Assembly (NCBI GenBank): GCA_964017195.1
Contig: OZ024896.1
Span: forward strand, 30,280,430 to 30,344,429
Direction of reading: 5' to 3'
DNA from: Siderastrea radians
Taxonomy: Eukaryota; Cnidaria; Anthozoa; Scleractinia; Rhizangiidae
Length of the DNA: 64,000 nucleotides
Under the pieces are notes generated by a model. That model searched no databases. It was not told the origin of the DNA and saw only the letters and a list, made by a program, of their open reading frames with translations. Within the stretch, counting starts at the first letter, position 1, and each line of letters starts with the position of its first letter. A program made the position numbers and the translations under genes. This document shows, in pieces, positions 34,634 through 46,171 of this stretch.

Positions 34634-34706
34634 CGACCCCGCCAGGATTCGAACCTGGAATCCCCTGATTCGTAGTCAGATGCCTTATCCATTGGGCCAC
34701 GGGGCC
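34634..34706 (-). tRNA. tRNA-Arg (ACG), array unit
   Basis: Consensus sequence, TTTT stop. Confidence 0.9.
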
Positions 34707-35217
34707 TTCATGGCAGATTCTTTCATATCGCAAAACGTTTGTCTTTGTTCATGGCGAAGCGTTTAGAACAAACTCACAATTATTTGGGATCTGTTTCAGT
34801 GTATCAGCGCAAAATCCAAAATCCGAACCGATAGAATAGATAAATCCATAACCCGCTTAAGTTACACTCAGACCAAAATTCTGTGAACTGTGAGGGGAAG
34901 TTAAGAGCTTTTTAAGTATAGGCAAGAAGTCGACGATGAAGTAAACTTCGTTTACCCAGTTGAAAATTACGGATTTTACGGTAGTTTTCAAGTTATCTGC
35001 CCTTTTTATTTCGGGATATTCGTAACTCTGTAAATTGATGTCGGTTGTATTCTGTTGTCCCTAATACAAGAAACTGCCAAGAAAGCTACTTGAACTTTCC
35101 CCACTTTTTGTTCTGCTTTCGAGCGGACATTCGGTTTAAGAAAACCGACCATTTCACCCCCCAAAAGAGAACTCGAGATGGAGCAAAAATAAAAAGAACC
35201 GAAATTCTAAAAATACA

Positions 35218-35290
35218 CGACCCCGCCAGGATTCGAACCTGGAATCCCCTGATTCGTAGTCAGATGCCTTATCCATTGGGCCACGGGGCC
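35218..35290 (-). tRNA. tRNA-Arg (ACG), array unit
   Basis: Consensus sequence, T5 stop. Confidence 0.9.
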
Positions 35291-35702
35291 TCCGTGGTGG
35301 ATTCTTTTATATCGCAAAGAGTTTGTCTTTGTTCATGGCGAACCGTTTAGAACGCTCACAATTAGGAAGGATAAGATTCAGGATCTGTTTCAGTATATCA
35401 CCGCAAAATCCAAAAACCAAACCGATAGAGTGGATAAATCGGTAATCCGCTTGAGTTACACTCCTCACGAAATCCTGTGAACTGTGAGGGAAAGCCAAGA
35501 CCTTTTTTAGAGTAGGCAAGAAGTCGACGATAAAATAAACTTCGTTTACAAAGTTAGAAATTATGGATCTTAGGGTAGTTTTCAAGTTATCTGCGTTAAT
35601 AGTTCTTCCATTTTAATTTCGAAATATTTGTAATTTAATCCCCAAAAAGAGAGAAAGAGCAAAAAAAAAAAAAAAAAAAGGACCGAAATTCCCCCCAAAA
35701 TA

Positions 35703-35775
35703 CGACCCCGCCAGGATTCGAACCTGGAATCCCCTGATTCGTAGTCAGATGCCTTATCCATTGGGCCACGGGGCC
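35703..35775 (-). tRNA. tRNA-Arg (ACG), array unit
   Basis: Consensus sequence, TTTT stop. The flank on the 5' side (35776-36060) is more diverged and ends in a short stray copy of the tRNA 5' end, CCACGGGGCC, near 36050. Confidence 0.9.
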
Positions 35776-36476
35776 TTCGTGGTGGATCCTTTTTTATCGC
35801 GAAACGTTTGTCTCTGTCAAGAGTTGTCTTTGCTCAGGGTGAAGCGTTTAGAACAAAGCGAAACGTTTAGAACAAGGATACGATTCAGGACAAGTATCAG
35901 TATATCACCCCAAAAGCCAGAATCCGAACCGATAGAATGGATAACGCTGTAATTCGCTTCAGTTACATTCAGACCAAAATTCTGTGAACTGCTAGTTTCC
36001 CTAAATCGAATGTCCGCTCGAAAACAGAAGTGAAAGTGTGGGCCACGGGAGCCACGGGGCCTTCATGGGGGATTCTTTTATATTGCGAAACGTTTGTCTT
36101 TGTTCATGGCGAACCGTTTACAACAAACACAATAAGGAAGGATAATATTTATGATCCCCATCCGTTTATCACAGCAAAATCCAAAATCCGAACCAATAAA
36201 GTGGATAAACCCGTAATCCGCTCCAGTTACACCCATTCCGAAATCCGGTGAACTGTGAGGGCAAGCCGAGATCTTTTTTAGAATAGGCAAGAAGTCGACC
36301 GACGATAAAATAAACTTCGTTAACGGATCGAAGTTAGAAATTACGGATTTTAGGGTAGTTTTCAAATTATCTGCGTTAATAGCTCTTCCATTCTAATTTC
36401 GAAACGTTTGTAATTTAACCCCCAAAATATAGAAAGAGCAAAAATAAAAAGAACCGAAATTCCCAAAAACAATATA

Positions 36477-36549
36477 CGACCCCGCCAGGATTCGAACCTG
36501 GAATCCCCTGATTCGTAGTCAGATGCCTTATCCATTGGGCCACGGGGCC
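36477..36549 (-). tRNA. tRNA-Arg (ACG), last array unit
   Basis: Consensus sequence. A T5 run lies about ten bases 3' of the gene. Beyond it the spacer decays until about 36870. Confidence 0.9.
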
Positions 36550-37384
36550 TTCCCTTCACGGTCGTCTTTGGTTATCGCAAAGCGTTTACAACAAACTCGA
36601 AATTAAGTAGGATGAGATTCAGGATCCGCATCAGTTTATCACAGCAAAAACCAAAATCTGAGCCGATAGAGTAAATAAACCCGACATTTTTGAGGTATAG
36701 ACAAGAAGCCGACGAAAAATTAACTTCGTTTACGTAATTAAACATTACACGGATTTGAGAGTAGCTTTCAGGTTATCTGCGTCAGTAGTTCTTCAATTCC
36801 CGGATATTCTCTATTCTGTGAATTGTTATTGGTTGTATTTTGTTGTCTCTAGATCGGAATACTTTTAATATACAATGAAGAATGCGTCGTTAATTCAAGG
36901 AGTTAAAATAGACGGTATAGTGAAGTCGAAAACAAGCTCTGTTTCTTTGGGAAATTAACTTTTCCCCCAAAATCGTACCTCTAATGCCAAGCACGTCAAA
37001 ACTGCTGGTATAACTGTTGAGGTTACCACGTCTTTGTAGTGTAGAGACACCTGCAAATAATCAACTAGGGATAATTCAATGGACGATGCTGACGTTCAGG
37101 TTGTAATGAGCTGTGTTCACTTAAGAAAGTGAATTTGACTTAAACGTTATATCTTTATTACCAAGGCTGAAATAATACTACTCGTTTAACAGATCCCCTT
37201 AGCATTTTTTGCAGCACTAAAAACGTGCGAGTCGGATTGAATCGCAACGGCATTGCTTGTCGCTGCATCAAGCTGTGATTTTGTAGCCACCGGACAAAAG
37301 TTAGTGATCGCTGATGAGCTAGTCCAACTGGAATATGTGTTTTAGACGACCAGGAGTCTTTTCTTCTGCTCAGGGATGGTCGTT

Positions 37385-37560
37385 CAAGAAGAACATGGAG
37401 TGATCAGCATCAAATTTCTCCTTATAATATCGGTGCATTATAACAAATACATGTTAGGAGAATTAAGGAAATGATCACCAACGATGGAAAGACGTCTTGA
37501 TGTCTAAGCAAATTCTCCCAGCTATTGCCATTAAGACATATATGGGGAACAGTGAAGAGA
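37385..37560 (-). repeat. Dispersed repeat, minus copy
   Basis: The reverse complement matches the stretches at 45225-45410 and 53355-53550. Shared blocks are TTGGGAGAA, CTCGTGACC-like and GAGGAGAAATTTGAT. Non-coding. Confidence 0.65.
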
Positions 37561-37770
37561 ATCTGTATGTTGATATTGGAGCTTGTAGGGTTACGTTTTC
37601 AGGTGCTGGTCTACTTTCGCGTACGTTGGCAAATCCTTCTTGTTCGACTTTCCCAGAGGGGACAAGTTTTCCTTTCGGGAAAACGTCAACGGACCCCTCC
37701 TTCTTTACAACACGGAACTTCTTTTCCAAAACTTGTTGTTACTCATTTTCTGCAATGTGATTTATCTTAG

Positions 37771-38093
37771 GTAAGTGTGACGTTCCTCTTGGCATGGAAG
37801 ATCGCCGAGTTCCTGATCAACTCATCACCGCTTCCTCATTCTACAACTACTACTGCGCGCCTGGAAACGCCCGTCTGCATCAGCGACGTGTGGGGCGCCT
37901 CGGAGGGGCGTGGTGCGCTAAACGGAGCGACAGGCGTCAGTGGCTTAAGATTGACTTTGGAGGGCTTACTCGTGTGTCACGCATTGCTACTCAAGGACGA
38001 CAGAACGCTGACCAGTGGGTGACTAGTTACTACGTGTCTTACAGTATCAAGGGATATCGGTTTGTGACCTACAAAGAGTATAGAAGGACAAAG
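37771..38093 (+). CDS. Domain 9 (class A), 5' exon; second eight-mer starts
   Basis: 323 nt from CTTAG to GTTAGT. Begins SKCDVPLGMEDRRVPDQLITASSFYNYY and ends KEYRRTK. Extra Cys residues occur in NYYCAP and GAWCAK, a pair also present in domain 17. The exon follows the 17.8-kb intron with the tRNA array. Confidence 0.92.
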
Positions 38094-38785
38094 GTTAGTA
38101 ATAAGTATAATGTATGTTAAATTGCCGTCATTGGCTGATAGCCATTGGATACAGAAGTACATGCAAAGCTACAATATAGAACTGTTACTTTGAAGACCAA
38201 TGAATTCGCTGAATTCAAATCAGGTACACTACCGTGTAAGCTCCCCTCCCCCGATTTGCTTAATTGCCCTTTCATTGCACTCCTGGTGTTTTAATAATTG
38301 AATTATTGTTTAAACTGCTAGAGAAACACAAAGAAGCGTTCGAGACTTTCGTTAAGGACAGAAAATCAAACCTCAAAGAATCTCTGTTTTAGGTACAAAA
38401 CAGTGATAGTCAACCCATTAGTAGCGTAACAACATTTTGAGTTTTCTCCGAAAGTTATCATTTGGAATCTGTTCACTCTTCATTAAGCAGCGCTCCCCTC
38501 CCTCTAAGAAATATACGAATAAGATACCCTTTTTCTGGGATTCATTTAAATGCGTTCGTACCCTCTCCAAGGATGGTCTATAGAGCTTTTAAGAATACAC
38601 TACTAGTGGACGGTAAAGAGACATTTGTGACGGTTTATCAAATGTAAAATGCGGCTGGAAAAACAAAACCTAATGCAAATTAATAACACTTACATCTATT
38701 GTGCAACGTGTCTTGTCGATGAAACTTCGGTCGCAAGAAATTTCAACATTTTAGAAGTATAATAACTCTTTTTCTCTTCTGACAG
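38094..38785 (+). other. Intron inside domain 9
   Basis: 692 bp. No gene or clear repeat seen. Confidence 0.5.
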
Positions 38786-38927
38786 ATTTTCCAAGGTAAC
38801 TTTGACCGATACATCGTCGTAAGGCACCGCTTCTTGCGACCGCTGAAAGGTCGTTACTTTAAGGTGCACCCGGTCACGTGGCGTAGCTGGATCTCATTGA
38901 GAGTCGAATTCTATGGTTGCGTCACTG
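38786..38927 (+). CDS. Domain 9 (class A), 3' exon
   Basis: 142 nt from GACAG to GTGAGT. IFQGNFDRYIVVRHRFLRP, then HPVTWRSWISLRVEFYGCVT. Leu replaces the usual Met in ISMR. Confidence 0.92.
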
Positions 38928-39353
38928 GTGAGTGATTATATTAATAAATATCAGGATCTCCCAATGAGAAATAAAATTTAATCTTTTTAGTGTGTTTAGT
39001 ATGGGACACTTGTAAGCTGCACAAGATCCTTGAAATCGTGCTTGCGGAACGAGATGTTTGTACAGTGAAGCAAACAAAATGCCAAATCTGGTTGATTTAG
39101 ATGTCCCTTCATTTGATAATCTCTAATTGGGCTAAAAAGCGTCAGTGAATTGGCTTTGTCGTTATTTTTCTTACAGAGAAAAAGGACTAATTTATACTGT
39201 TCCCAAGGGCTTAAAGGAAGGGGGATTCTCAGCAAAGGAATAAGGGCTTTGAAGTATTAAGTTGTAGATGTAGCTTGACTAACGATGGAAGCCCGTTTGA
39301 CATCACGTCAGTAACAATACATCAAGGCTTCTTTTTTTCCTAACTCATCGTAG

Positions 39354-39679
39354 GTCCAAGATGCGACAGACCATTAGGAATGAAGAGTGGTCGCATTCGT
39401 TCCAATCAGATCACTGCCTCTTCAATGTGGGATCGCAACCACGGACCGAGCAACGCCAGACTGTACTGGCGTAAGAGCCGTGCGCGAACCGGCGCGTGGT
39501 CCGCGCGCCATAACAACCATTATCAGTGGTTACAAGTGGATTTCAAACGGCCCATGCGAGTGGTGAAGTTTGCCACACAAGGAAGACAAGACTACCGCCA
39601 GTGGGTCACGCGGTATTACGTGACGTACAGTCAAGATGGCGCGCATTTTGCCGAGTATAAAGAAAACAGCAACAGAAAG
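39354..39679 (+). CDS. Domain 10 (class B), 5' exon
   Basis: 326 nt from CGTAG to GTTATT. GPRCDRPLGMKSGRIR, SSMWDRNHGPSNARL, GAWSARHNN, ending YKENSNRK. GAWS replaces the GAWC of domains 2 and 18. Confidence 0.92.
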
Positions 39680-39810
39680 GTTATTTTCTTTGATTGAATT
39701 TAAACAAGTTTGGGGTCCACTCAAATGTCAAATGACACGAACACCACGCATACTAATTCTCATGCAGTCTTTAACTTGACATGCCTTTAATATTCACGAT
39801 ATCTTTTCAG

Positions 39811-39952
39811 TATTTCATTGGCAACAGAGACCAAAACACAGTGGTGCAGCATAGATTTTACCCACCAATCAAGGCGCGCTTCATTCAGATTCGCCCGTGG
39901 GGCTGGTACGGACACATTTCCATGAGAGTAGAGTTCTACGGTTGTGCTGAAG
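39811..39952 (+). CDS. Domain 10 (class B), 3' exon
   Basis: 142 nt, only 131 bp after the 5' exon, the shortest intron of the gene. YFIGNRDQNTVVQHRF, then RPWGWYGHISMRVEFYGCAE. Confidence 0.93.
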
Positions 39953-40284
39953 GTAGGACTAAGAATTAACTAACTTTGAAGTGCGTTTGAAACGCTCTTA
40001 AGACGCCTGTCGGGGTAGCCTGTCTGCAGACGTTTCCTATTTGCTTTGCTTCGTGCTACTGTCGGGGGTGAAACACGTTCATGTCATGTAAAAGTCGCCG
40101 TTGTTTCTAAACGGTTTAGGGTGCATTTGAAATGAATTTTGAAAACCTTATAGCACGTGTTTTTCTGGACACCTTAGGGCGTGTTAAAGCCACGTGTTTT
40201 ACTTTAAGGCCGCGTACAAAATCGCTTATAAGGACTAAGTAATACATACAGAGGGTGACTGCTGCGTTTCCTTTTTATTTGCAG

Positions 40285-40589
40285 ACCGTTGTAACATGCC
40301 CCTCGGTTTGGAAGACAAGCGACTAACTTCAGGAGATATATCAGCTTCCAGCTACTACAATTACTACCTCGGCCCATGGCACGGCCGCTTAAACCACGTC
40401 TACTCATGGAGCGCGCGCACTAGAAACACAAAGCAGTGGCTGAAGGTTAACTTCGGTTATATAACACGATTTAAAGGAATAGCCACTCAAGGAAGATCGA
40501 ATGCCAACCAATGGGTGACGAGCTATTTAGTGACTTATAGCCGAGATGGCGTTACTTATGTTCCTTATAAGGAAAACAGACGTGTTAAG
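40285..40589 (+). CDS. Domain 11 (class C), 5' exon
   Basis: 305 nt from TGCAG to GTGAGA. DRCNMPLGLEDKRLTSG and the short loop LNHVYSWSARTRNTKQW, ending KENRRVK. Confidence 0.92.
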
Positions 40590-40837
40590 GTGAGAGATGT
40601 CTCGATCATAAAATGTGGATCCATTGTAATGAAATTCAAAGTGTAACCTTTAAATGAGAACTAACTGGGCACTATTTTCCTGTGGTGCTGTAAAGGCGGT
40701 TCTCTCTTATGTGTCTGAATGGAATTCGAAATTAGGAACATTCAAATCCAAGGTACTGAGAAGAAACTTTCATTGATAGCACTCAGGTTAAAATGTGCTA
40801 AGGAAAATACCAAGTTTTATTGTTGAATCACTGAGAA

Positions 40838-40905
40838 ACAAAAAAAACCAAAAAAAAAAAAACAAAAAAAAAGAAAGAAAAGAAAAGAAAAAAAGGAAAG
40901 AAATG
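40838..40905. repeat. A-rich tract
   Basis: AAAAC, AAAAG and AAAGAAAG runs inside the intron of domain 11. Confidence 0.8.
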
Positions 40906-41080
40906 AAAGGATGATTTCATTTGCAGTTTGAAAATTAATATTTGTACGGAACTATTGACCTATTTTCCCGCTCAGCTTATATATGTTAATCCGGCTGTTG
41001 GACCTTACTGAAATTGTTTGTAGTTTTTATTACATCTTGTACTGAACTAAATTACACAATATATTGTTACTCTGTATTAG

Positions 41081-41219
41081 ATTTTCTCTGGCAATAGTGA
41101 CAGGCATTCTGTGGTATATCATCGTTTCTTGAGAGCATTCAGTGCCGCTTACGTGAGGATCCATCCCAAGACATGGTACAGTTGGATTTCTATTAGAGTC
41201 GAGCTCTATGGCTGCACAA
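41081..41219 (+). CDS. Domain 11 (class C), 3' exon
   Basis: 139 nt from TTAG to GTAAGT. IFSGNSDRHSVVYHRF, then HPKTWYSWISIRVELYGCT. The split codon here is A plus GC, giving Ser at the junction with domain 12. Confidence 0.92.
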
Positions 41220-42003
41220 GTAAGTCGATTTTCCCTTCTTTAATACTTAGTCCTCGTTTTCGTTTGTTTATATTTGAGATAAAAATATATGTTTTTTGTA
41301 CGGTTAGGCTACCCGTTCATACGTAAAGCAATTAACAACGCTCGAAAAGTGCAGATTTTCAAAAACTTTAACAACAACAACAATTTTTATTGCATGTCGG
41401 TTTTACACAAAAGTGAGATGTTTGTCCTCCGCAAGCAGGGCTTGAAATAACGGCCGGTCAACGGACAATGTCCGGTCAAAAATAGGTTTCGTCCGGTCAA
41501 ATCCCTTGGATGGCCGGACAATTTGTCCGGCCGTTTACGCTTGTAAAGAAAAATTGCAAGGTATTAAAATTTAACCGTCTAGAAGGCATAGAACTGAAGC
41601 GACAGTTGTATGGACAAATGTAAAGTTAGTTTTGCCGAAAGTTGCGGCTTTTCCTGCATTGAGTTCGAGACTGTATGTACAATAAAGCACTCATGTCCAA
41701 TACTGCTGCACTGATACGGACCGTTATTTGCAGTTGACGGTCCGTAAGTTTCGCACGGACCGTCATCCTTGCTTACGGACAGTAATTTGCGGTTGACAGT
41801 CCGTACGTTTCGCACGGACCGTCGTTCTTACTTACGGTCCGAACACAGAGCGTGCTTCTCATTATCATACCAGGGCCAACTGCAGTTGGCGGTCCGTACG
41901 TTTCGCAGGGACCGTCATCCTTGCTTACGGACCATCATTTACGATTCACGGTCCGTATATAGAGGTATAAATAGCCAATACAAGTATGATTGAGCCTCAC
42001 TAT

Positions 42004-42305
42004 TTAACCTTACGTACGAAGCAAGCGAGATACACCAAGAGGAGACGGTAATATGTCTATTACTCGTTCTATAAACGTTGCCCAAACTGATGACAGGGTT
42101 CTAAAAGCGCCGCTCTCCAATAGACAAACAAAGCGATCGATATACATGAAAGGGAGGAGAGTAATATGTCGATCACTCCTATGATTATGCCCCGTTATTT
42201 AAGCGTACGTACGAAGCGTGCGAGGTACACGAAATAGAAGACGATAACATGTCTATTACTCGTTCTATAAGCGTCGCGCAAACTGAAAACAGAGTTCTAA
42301 AAGCG
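42004..42305. repeat. Tandem duplication inside the TIR element
   Basis: CTTACGTACGAAGC...ATGTCTATTACTCGTTCTATAA...GTTCTAAAAGCG occurs twice, offset by about 194 bp. Confidence 0.65.
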
Positions 42306-43220
42306 AACTGTTATGTCAATTACTCCTTCTATTGAAGCCTTGTGGAAATGTGCAGGGCAAGACAACTATGATTATGCCTCGTTATTTAATATTGTTTCAC
42401 GGGTTAAGCAAAACTACTCAAAGCGTGTCAACAATAAGCACTCCGTTTTCTTTTGCCATAATAGGCTCCAAACTTAACACCTCCTTTCTTGTTTCAAGAT
42501 GATTTGAGCCGCGTTTGTTCAAAATACTTTCCACATATTTTGTTAATCCTCGTCATTTTCTAGAAGGCTATGAATAGTGTCATTTGTTTCCAATATTCTG
42601 TTCTTTTTACTCTTGCTCGTGTAAACTGCTAATACAAATTTGGGTTTCGTCAATGAAAACTGCCTTTTCATTCCCACAGGTTTGTACTCTTTGACCTTAG
42701 AAAACTCGCACCTCCTACCAATTTTTTTGTATTACCCAATGCGTTGTTACCATTGTACCTCAAACACTCGCACCTCCAATGCAGTGATTACTTTTTATAA
42801 ATCATACATCTCGGCTGTAACTGCGTGGTTTTATTGCGGTTTGGACCACTTTGAGTACCTCACTTCGAAAACTCATTCATCAGAAAATGTACCACATAAG
42901 TTATCCCGTTCTTAGTCTCAGTATTCTTTATCTACTCAGCCGTTTTTGTATCGACAGGAGCGTTGCGTGGGACAATAAAACCGGCTGCTTAGGAGACTAT
43001 CGATTGCGCTCTTCATAAAAATAGAATAACACTGCTGCACGCGACAATTCATAGATGAATGTTGCTTTCATGCGTATTCTGCCTTCGTTCGTACCCTGCA
43101 AACAAAACATTAAAATGCGAACCATTAACTAAGGGTAAGTAGTGTACAGAGAGTCCACTAACGAGATGCAAATTACTGATCGTAAACACTTCTGTACGGA
43201 CCGCGTGTGCGGTTCATGGT

Positions 43221-43301
43221 TAGCCTGTTCTAGGCGTTCAGATAGTGGAGCGCGAGCGAAAGAGCGGGATAGAAAACCAGGAGAATGCTTGGAACAGGCT
43301 A
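43221..43301. mobile_element. 81-bp MITE nested in the TIR element
   Basis: Ends TAGCCTGTTC and GAACAGGCTA; flanks GTTCATGGT (43212-43220) and GTTCACGGT (43302-43310) form a 9-bp duplication with one change. Confidence 0.7.
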
Positions 43302-44283
43302 GTTCACGGTCCGTACCAAATGTAGGGATCGTCAAACCGATATCTCCCTCTGATAACAAGAGTAAAATATTTAAGTGCCACTGATGAAATGCAATTTTAG
43401 GACCGTGAACTCTCCTGTACGGACCGTATCTGAAGTTCACGGTCCCTACGAACTGTACGGTCCGTCAAAAAGATATCTCCCTCTGATAACAAGCGTGATA
43501 TAATCTGAAGTTCGCGGTCCGTACGAACTGTACGGACCGTCAACACGATATCTCCCTCTGATAACAAGAGTCTCACTAACTTAACTCACTCTTCTCTACA
43601 ATCCGTATGTGGGTGTCACGGTCCGTTACGGTGCGAGTGTATTGGACAACCAATAAAGGCGTAGAAAATGTACTTGTTTGATATGTATACATCATGCAGG
43701 GGGGGGGGAGGCAATTTTACAGAGATATGACGTAATGGATGTTTGTCCGGCCAAAAATGGGTTGTGTCCGAGTAAAAATAGGTTTGACCGGACAACTTGA
43801 CCGACGCCAGTCGGGAGATTATGTCAAGCCCTGCGCAAGTAGCATGTATGTTATTCAAGGCGGGACAAGATAGCAATGAAACGAGATTTCAGTGGTAACA
43901 ATTGAGTGACTAAATTAACAACTAAATAACTACAATAATGACAACAATAGAAATAGTAATAAATTATAGTAGAAAGAGATTTCACAAAATCATTTAGGCA
44001 GCAGCGATAAAACATTCTAATTTTAACAATTAGATAACAACAGTGACAGAAACGTTACTGCAGAATAACAATAGAGATAGAAAGTTGTATAAGACGGGGA
44101 ACTTCAACATAGTTGTCTTCAAACTGCAAGGTGTCTTGAAGTAAATCCTGGATCTTTTTCGGAAAATTGAATCGGCTGAGCTTTTTTAGTGAAAGAGGGA
44201 CCTTAACCAAAGTCGAGATGTTAAAAACGGAAAATTATTGTATATCGTTTAACTAGTTTTGACGCCAAAATGGGACTAAAACG

Positions 44284-44356
44284 TAGCCTGCGTGCAGGCG
44301 TCTCCTATTTCTTTTGCTTCACGCAAAGGAAATAGGAGACGTCTGCACGCAGGCTA
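44284..44356. mobile_element. 73-bp foldback MITE
   Basis: TAGCCTGCGTGCAGGCGTCT inverted at the right end, short loop, and a perfect 9-bp flanking duplication ACTAAAACG (44275-44283 and 44357-44365). Same terminal family as the element at 14058. Confidence 0.85.
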
Positions 44357-44826
44357 ACTAAAACGTAGATTATTGTGCACGTTTTCGCCTTCCTTGCAAA
44401 CGAAAACTATTGCAAGTGGAGGTTTGTAATAACTTACAAAGTAGCGTTTGCGATCGTACTCAGTTATTTACACCTGAACTGCGATAGCAAAGGAAATCGG
44501 ATACGTGTTAGGCATCGAACCCGAATCATAAACTCCTTGGTCTCTTCGTGTTAGCAGAATACTTTACGTAAACGTGTTGAAAAAAACAATTTTCAGATGA
44601 GCGCTCAAAATAGCGTTGTCTTAATAGGAGTAGTTTTCACATATTAACTGTGTTGCATTTTCGAAGTCTCTTGTAAGTTTCTATAGAGAATTGATATTTG
44701 TTTATGGCAAAATTCAATGAAATACAAAAAAATACAAAACATAAATTAGATATTAGTTGACAATGTAGTTTGATTGCTTGTTAGTTAGTAAACTTACCAA
44801 GTTAAAATATACCTCTTTTTTGTCAG

Positions 44827-45152
44827 GCGCGCTCTGTAATACTCCCTTGGGGTTACAAAGTGGTCGACTCCGAAACAACAGAATCACTGCATCTTCCAAG
44901 TACAACGTCTACCACGGAGCCAGGCTCGGTAGACTGGGGCGAAAGAAGCGAGGCAGATACGTGGGGGCCTGGTGCGCAAGAGTCAATAACAGGAATCAGT
45001 GGCTGAAGGTGGATTTTGGTCGACCAATGAAAATCACGAAAATACTTACTCAGGGAAGACAGGATGCTGCTCAGTGGGTCACTTATTATAGGGTGTCCTC
45101 GAGTTTAGATGGAATTCATTGGCAAGTTTATAGATTCAAAAACAACGATAAG
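44827..45152 (+). CDS. Domain 12 (class D), 5' exon
   Basis: 326 nt from TGTCAG to GTAAGG. ALCNTPLGLQSGRLRNN, LGRLGRKKRGRYVGAWCARV, ending YRFKNNDK. Confidence 0.92.
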
Positions 45153-45224
45153 GTAAGGTGACCAAAAATACCACAGAGTACACGAAAAATCAACCCCTTC
45201 ATGACGTCCCGGCATCATTGTGCA

Positions 45225-45410
45225 AATTCTCCTTGCTGATATCCATACATTTCTTTGAGTAATAATTGGGAGAACTTGTTTAAACATCAAGACAATTCTT
45301 CTTTGGTGATCATTTGTTTAATTCTCATGACCTTTTTGTGTTATACTGGACTGACATGATGAGGAGAAATTTGATATTGATCACTATCGGGGTTCAAAGG
45401 TTTAAGATGA
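45225..45410 (+). repeat. Dispersed repeat, plus copy
   Basis: Matches 53355-53550 in the same orientation and 37385-37560 inverted: GCAAATTCTC, GGGAGAACTTGTTTA, ATGATGAGGAGAAATTTGAT. All three lie in introns of the second eight-mer or its border. Confidence 0.7.
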
Positions 45411-46029
45411 GGCTGCGAAATGAGGATATCACATGATGGCGGGAAAATATGGATTATAGTTTAGAGCCTGACCAATAACTTATTTTATGAGAGCGTCCTA
45501 ACTTTTTCCATGGCTATTTTGATCAGAAGTTTTCTCAAGGGATATTTTTTAGATATAGCCATGCTGAGCGGCTAAGTACAACATTCCAAATTCCGAATTA
45601 AACGATTTCATTGGTTGGAAAGTCAACGGCTTACTGCTGTGTAGACTACGGGCAGTCTCTCTTTCCGCTCAATGATAGTGGGGGGAAACGAACAGCGAGC
45701 GGACCACTGCAAAGACTTCGCAAAGTTACTAATCCTAATGTAGTCTGTCATAGATGAGGTTTATTTATCAACTTAATCGTCGCAGACTTCTGCTCGACCT
45801 CGAAATAGCCTATAGCATTGCTGTTTGTATGTTTACCCCCGAATGCTGTACGTGCGCATTCCAGTGAGGCCATTCCTGCATTTACGCCGTTTCTTACAAT
45901 TGCGGATGACTGCAGTAGTTTGCGGATCACTATCACTTTGATATCCGAATATTTTCGAAAAGCTGTGAGAACGCAACGAACACATCCAGCTCATTTTTTA
46001 GTTCTTTTTGTGCTATTACTTATTTTCAG

Positions 46030-46171
46030 ACTTTTCGTGGGAACAACGATCAAAACAGCATCAAAATGCAAGCCCTCTCGCCACCAGTCTACGCGCGGTT
46101 CATCCGTATTCATCCGTGGGGTTGGCACAAGCATATCTCCATGAGAGCGGAATTCTATGGATGCAGAATGG
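46030..46171 (+). CDS. Domain 12 (class D), 3' exon
   Basis: 142 nt from TTCAG to GTTAGT. TFRGNNDQNSIKMQAL, then HPWGWHKHISMRAEFYGCRM. Confidence 0.92.

Larger units (their letters stand above)
20100..36600 (-). repeat. tRNA-Arg tandem array with its own higher-order repeat
   Basis: Twenty-eight minus-strand tRNA-Arg units spaced mostly 455-590 bp, within one 17.8-kb discoidin intron. By the sequence just 3' of each tRNA there are several unit types. The truncated type is always followed, at higher coordinate, by the type ending TCTAAAAATACACGACC on the plus strand. Spacings of about 485, 588 and 572 bp recur. Three units carry the same LINE insertion. Spacers share AAAATCC.AAATCCG and GTGAACTGTGAGGG blocks. 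Confidence 0.93.
41436..43833. mobile_element. 2.4-kb non-autonomous TIR element rich in ACGGTCCGT motifs
   Basis: Ends CAGGGCTTGA and (inverted) TCAAGCCCTG with subterminal TTGTCCGG/CCGGACAA repeats on both sides. CGCAAG flanks both ends (41430-41435 and 43834-43839). CAGGG termini suggest a hAT-like element. No transposase frame. The interior has many copies of the palindromic ACGGTCCGT/ACGGACCGT motif, a duplicated block of about 190 bp at 42004-42305, and an inserted MITE at 43221. Confidence 0.75.

Noticed and set aside
20517..36365. Repeated minus-strand frames of about 92 and 72 codons in the tRNA spacers, possibly a small-protein family
   Set aside because: They are homologous through recent unit duplication. 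The same region in other unit types (for example 20990-21260) has an in-frame stop, and no domain or start context is evident.
20100..36600. Regular spaced repeats that could suggest a CRISPR or satellite array
   Set aside because: The constant part is a complete tRNA-Arg cloverleaf, the genome is eukaryotic, and spacers are related to each other.
37475..37770. Frames of 81-87 codons on both strands before the domain 9 exon
   Set aside because: Partly inside a dispersed repeat, no family resemblance, and overlapping the splice acceptor region.
42640..42915. 91-codon frame inside the 2.4-kb TIR element
   Set aside because: No transposase motif or other recognisable domain.
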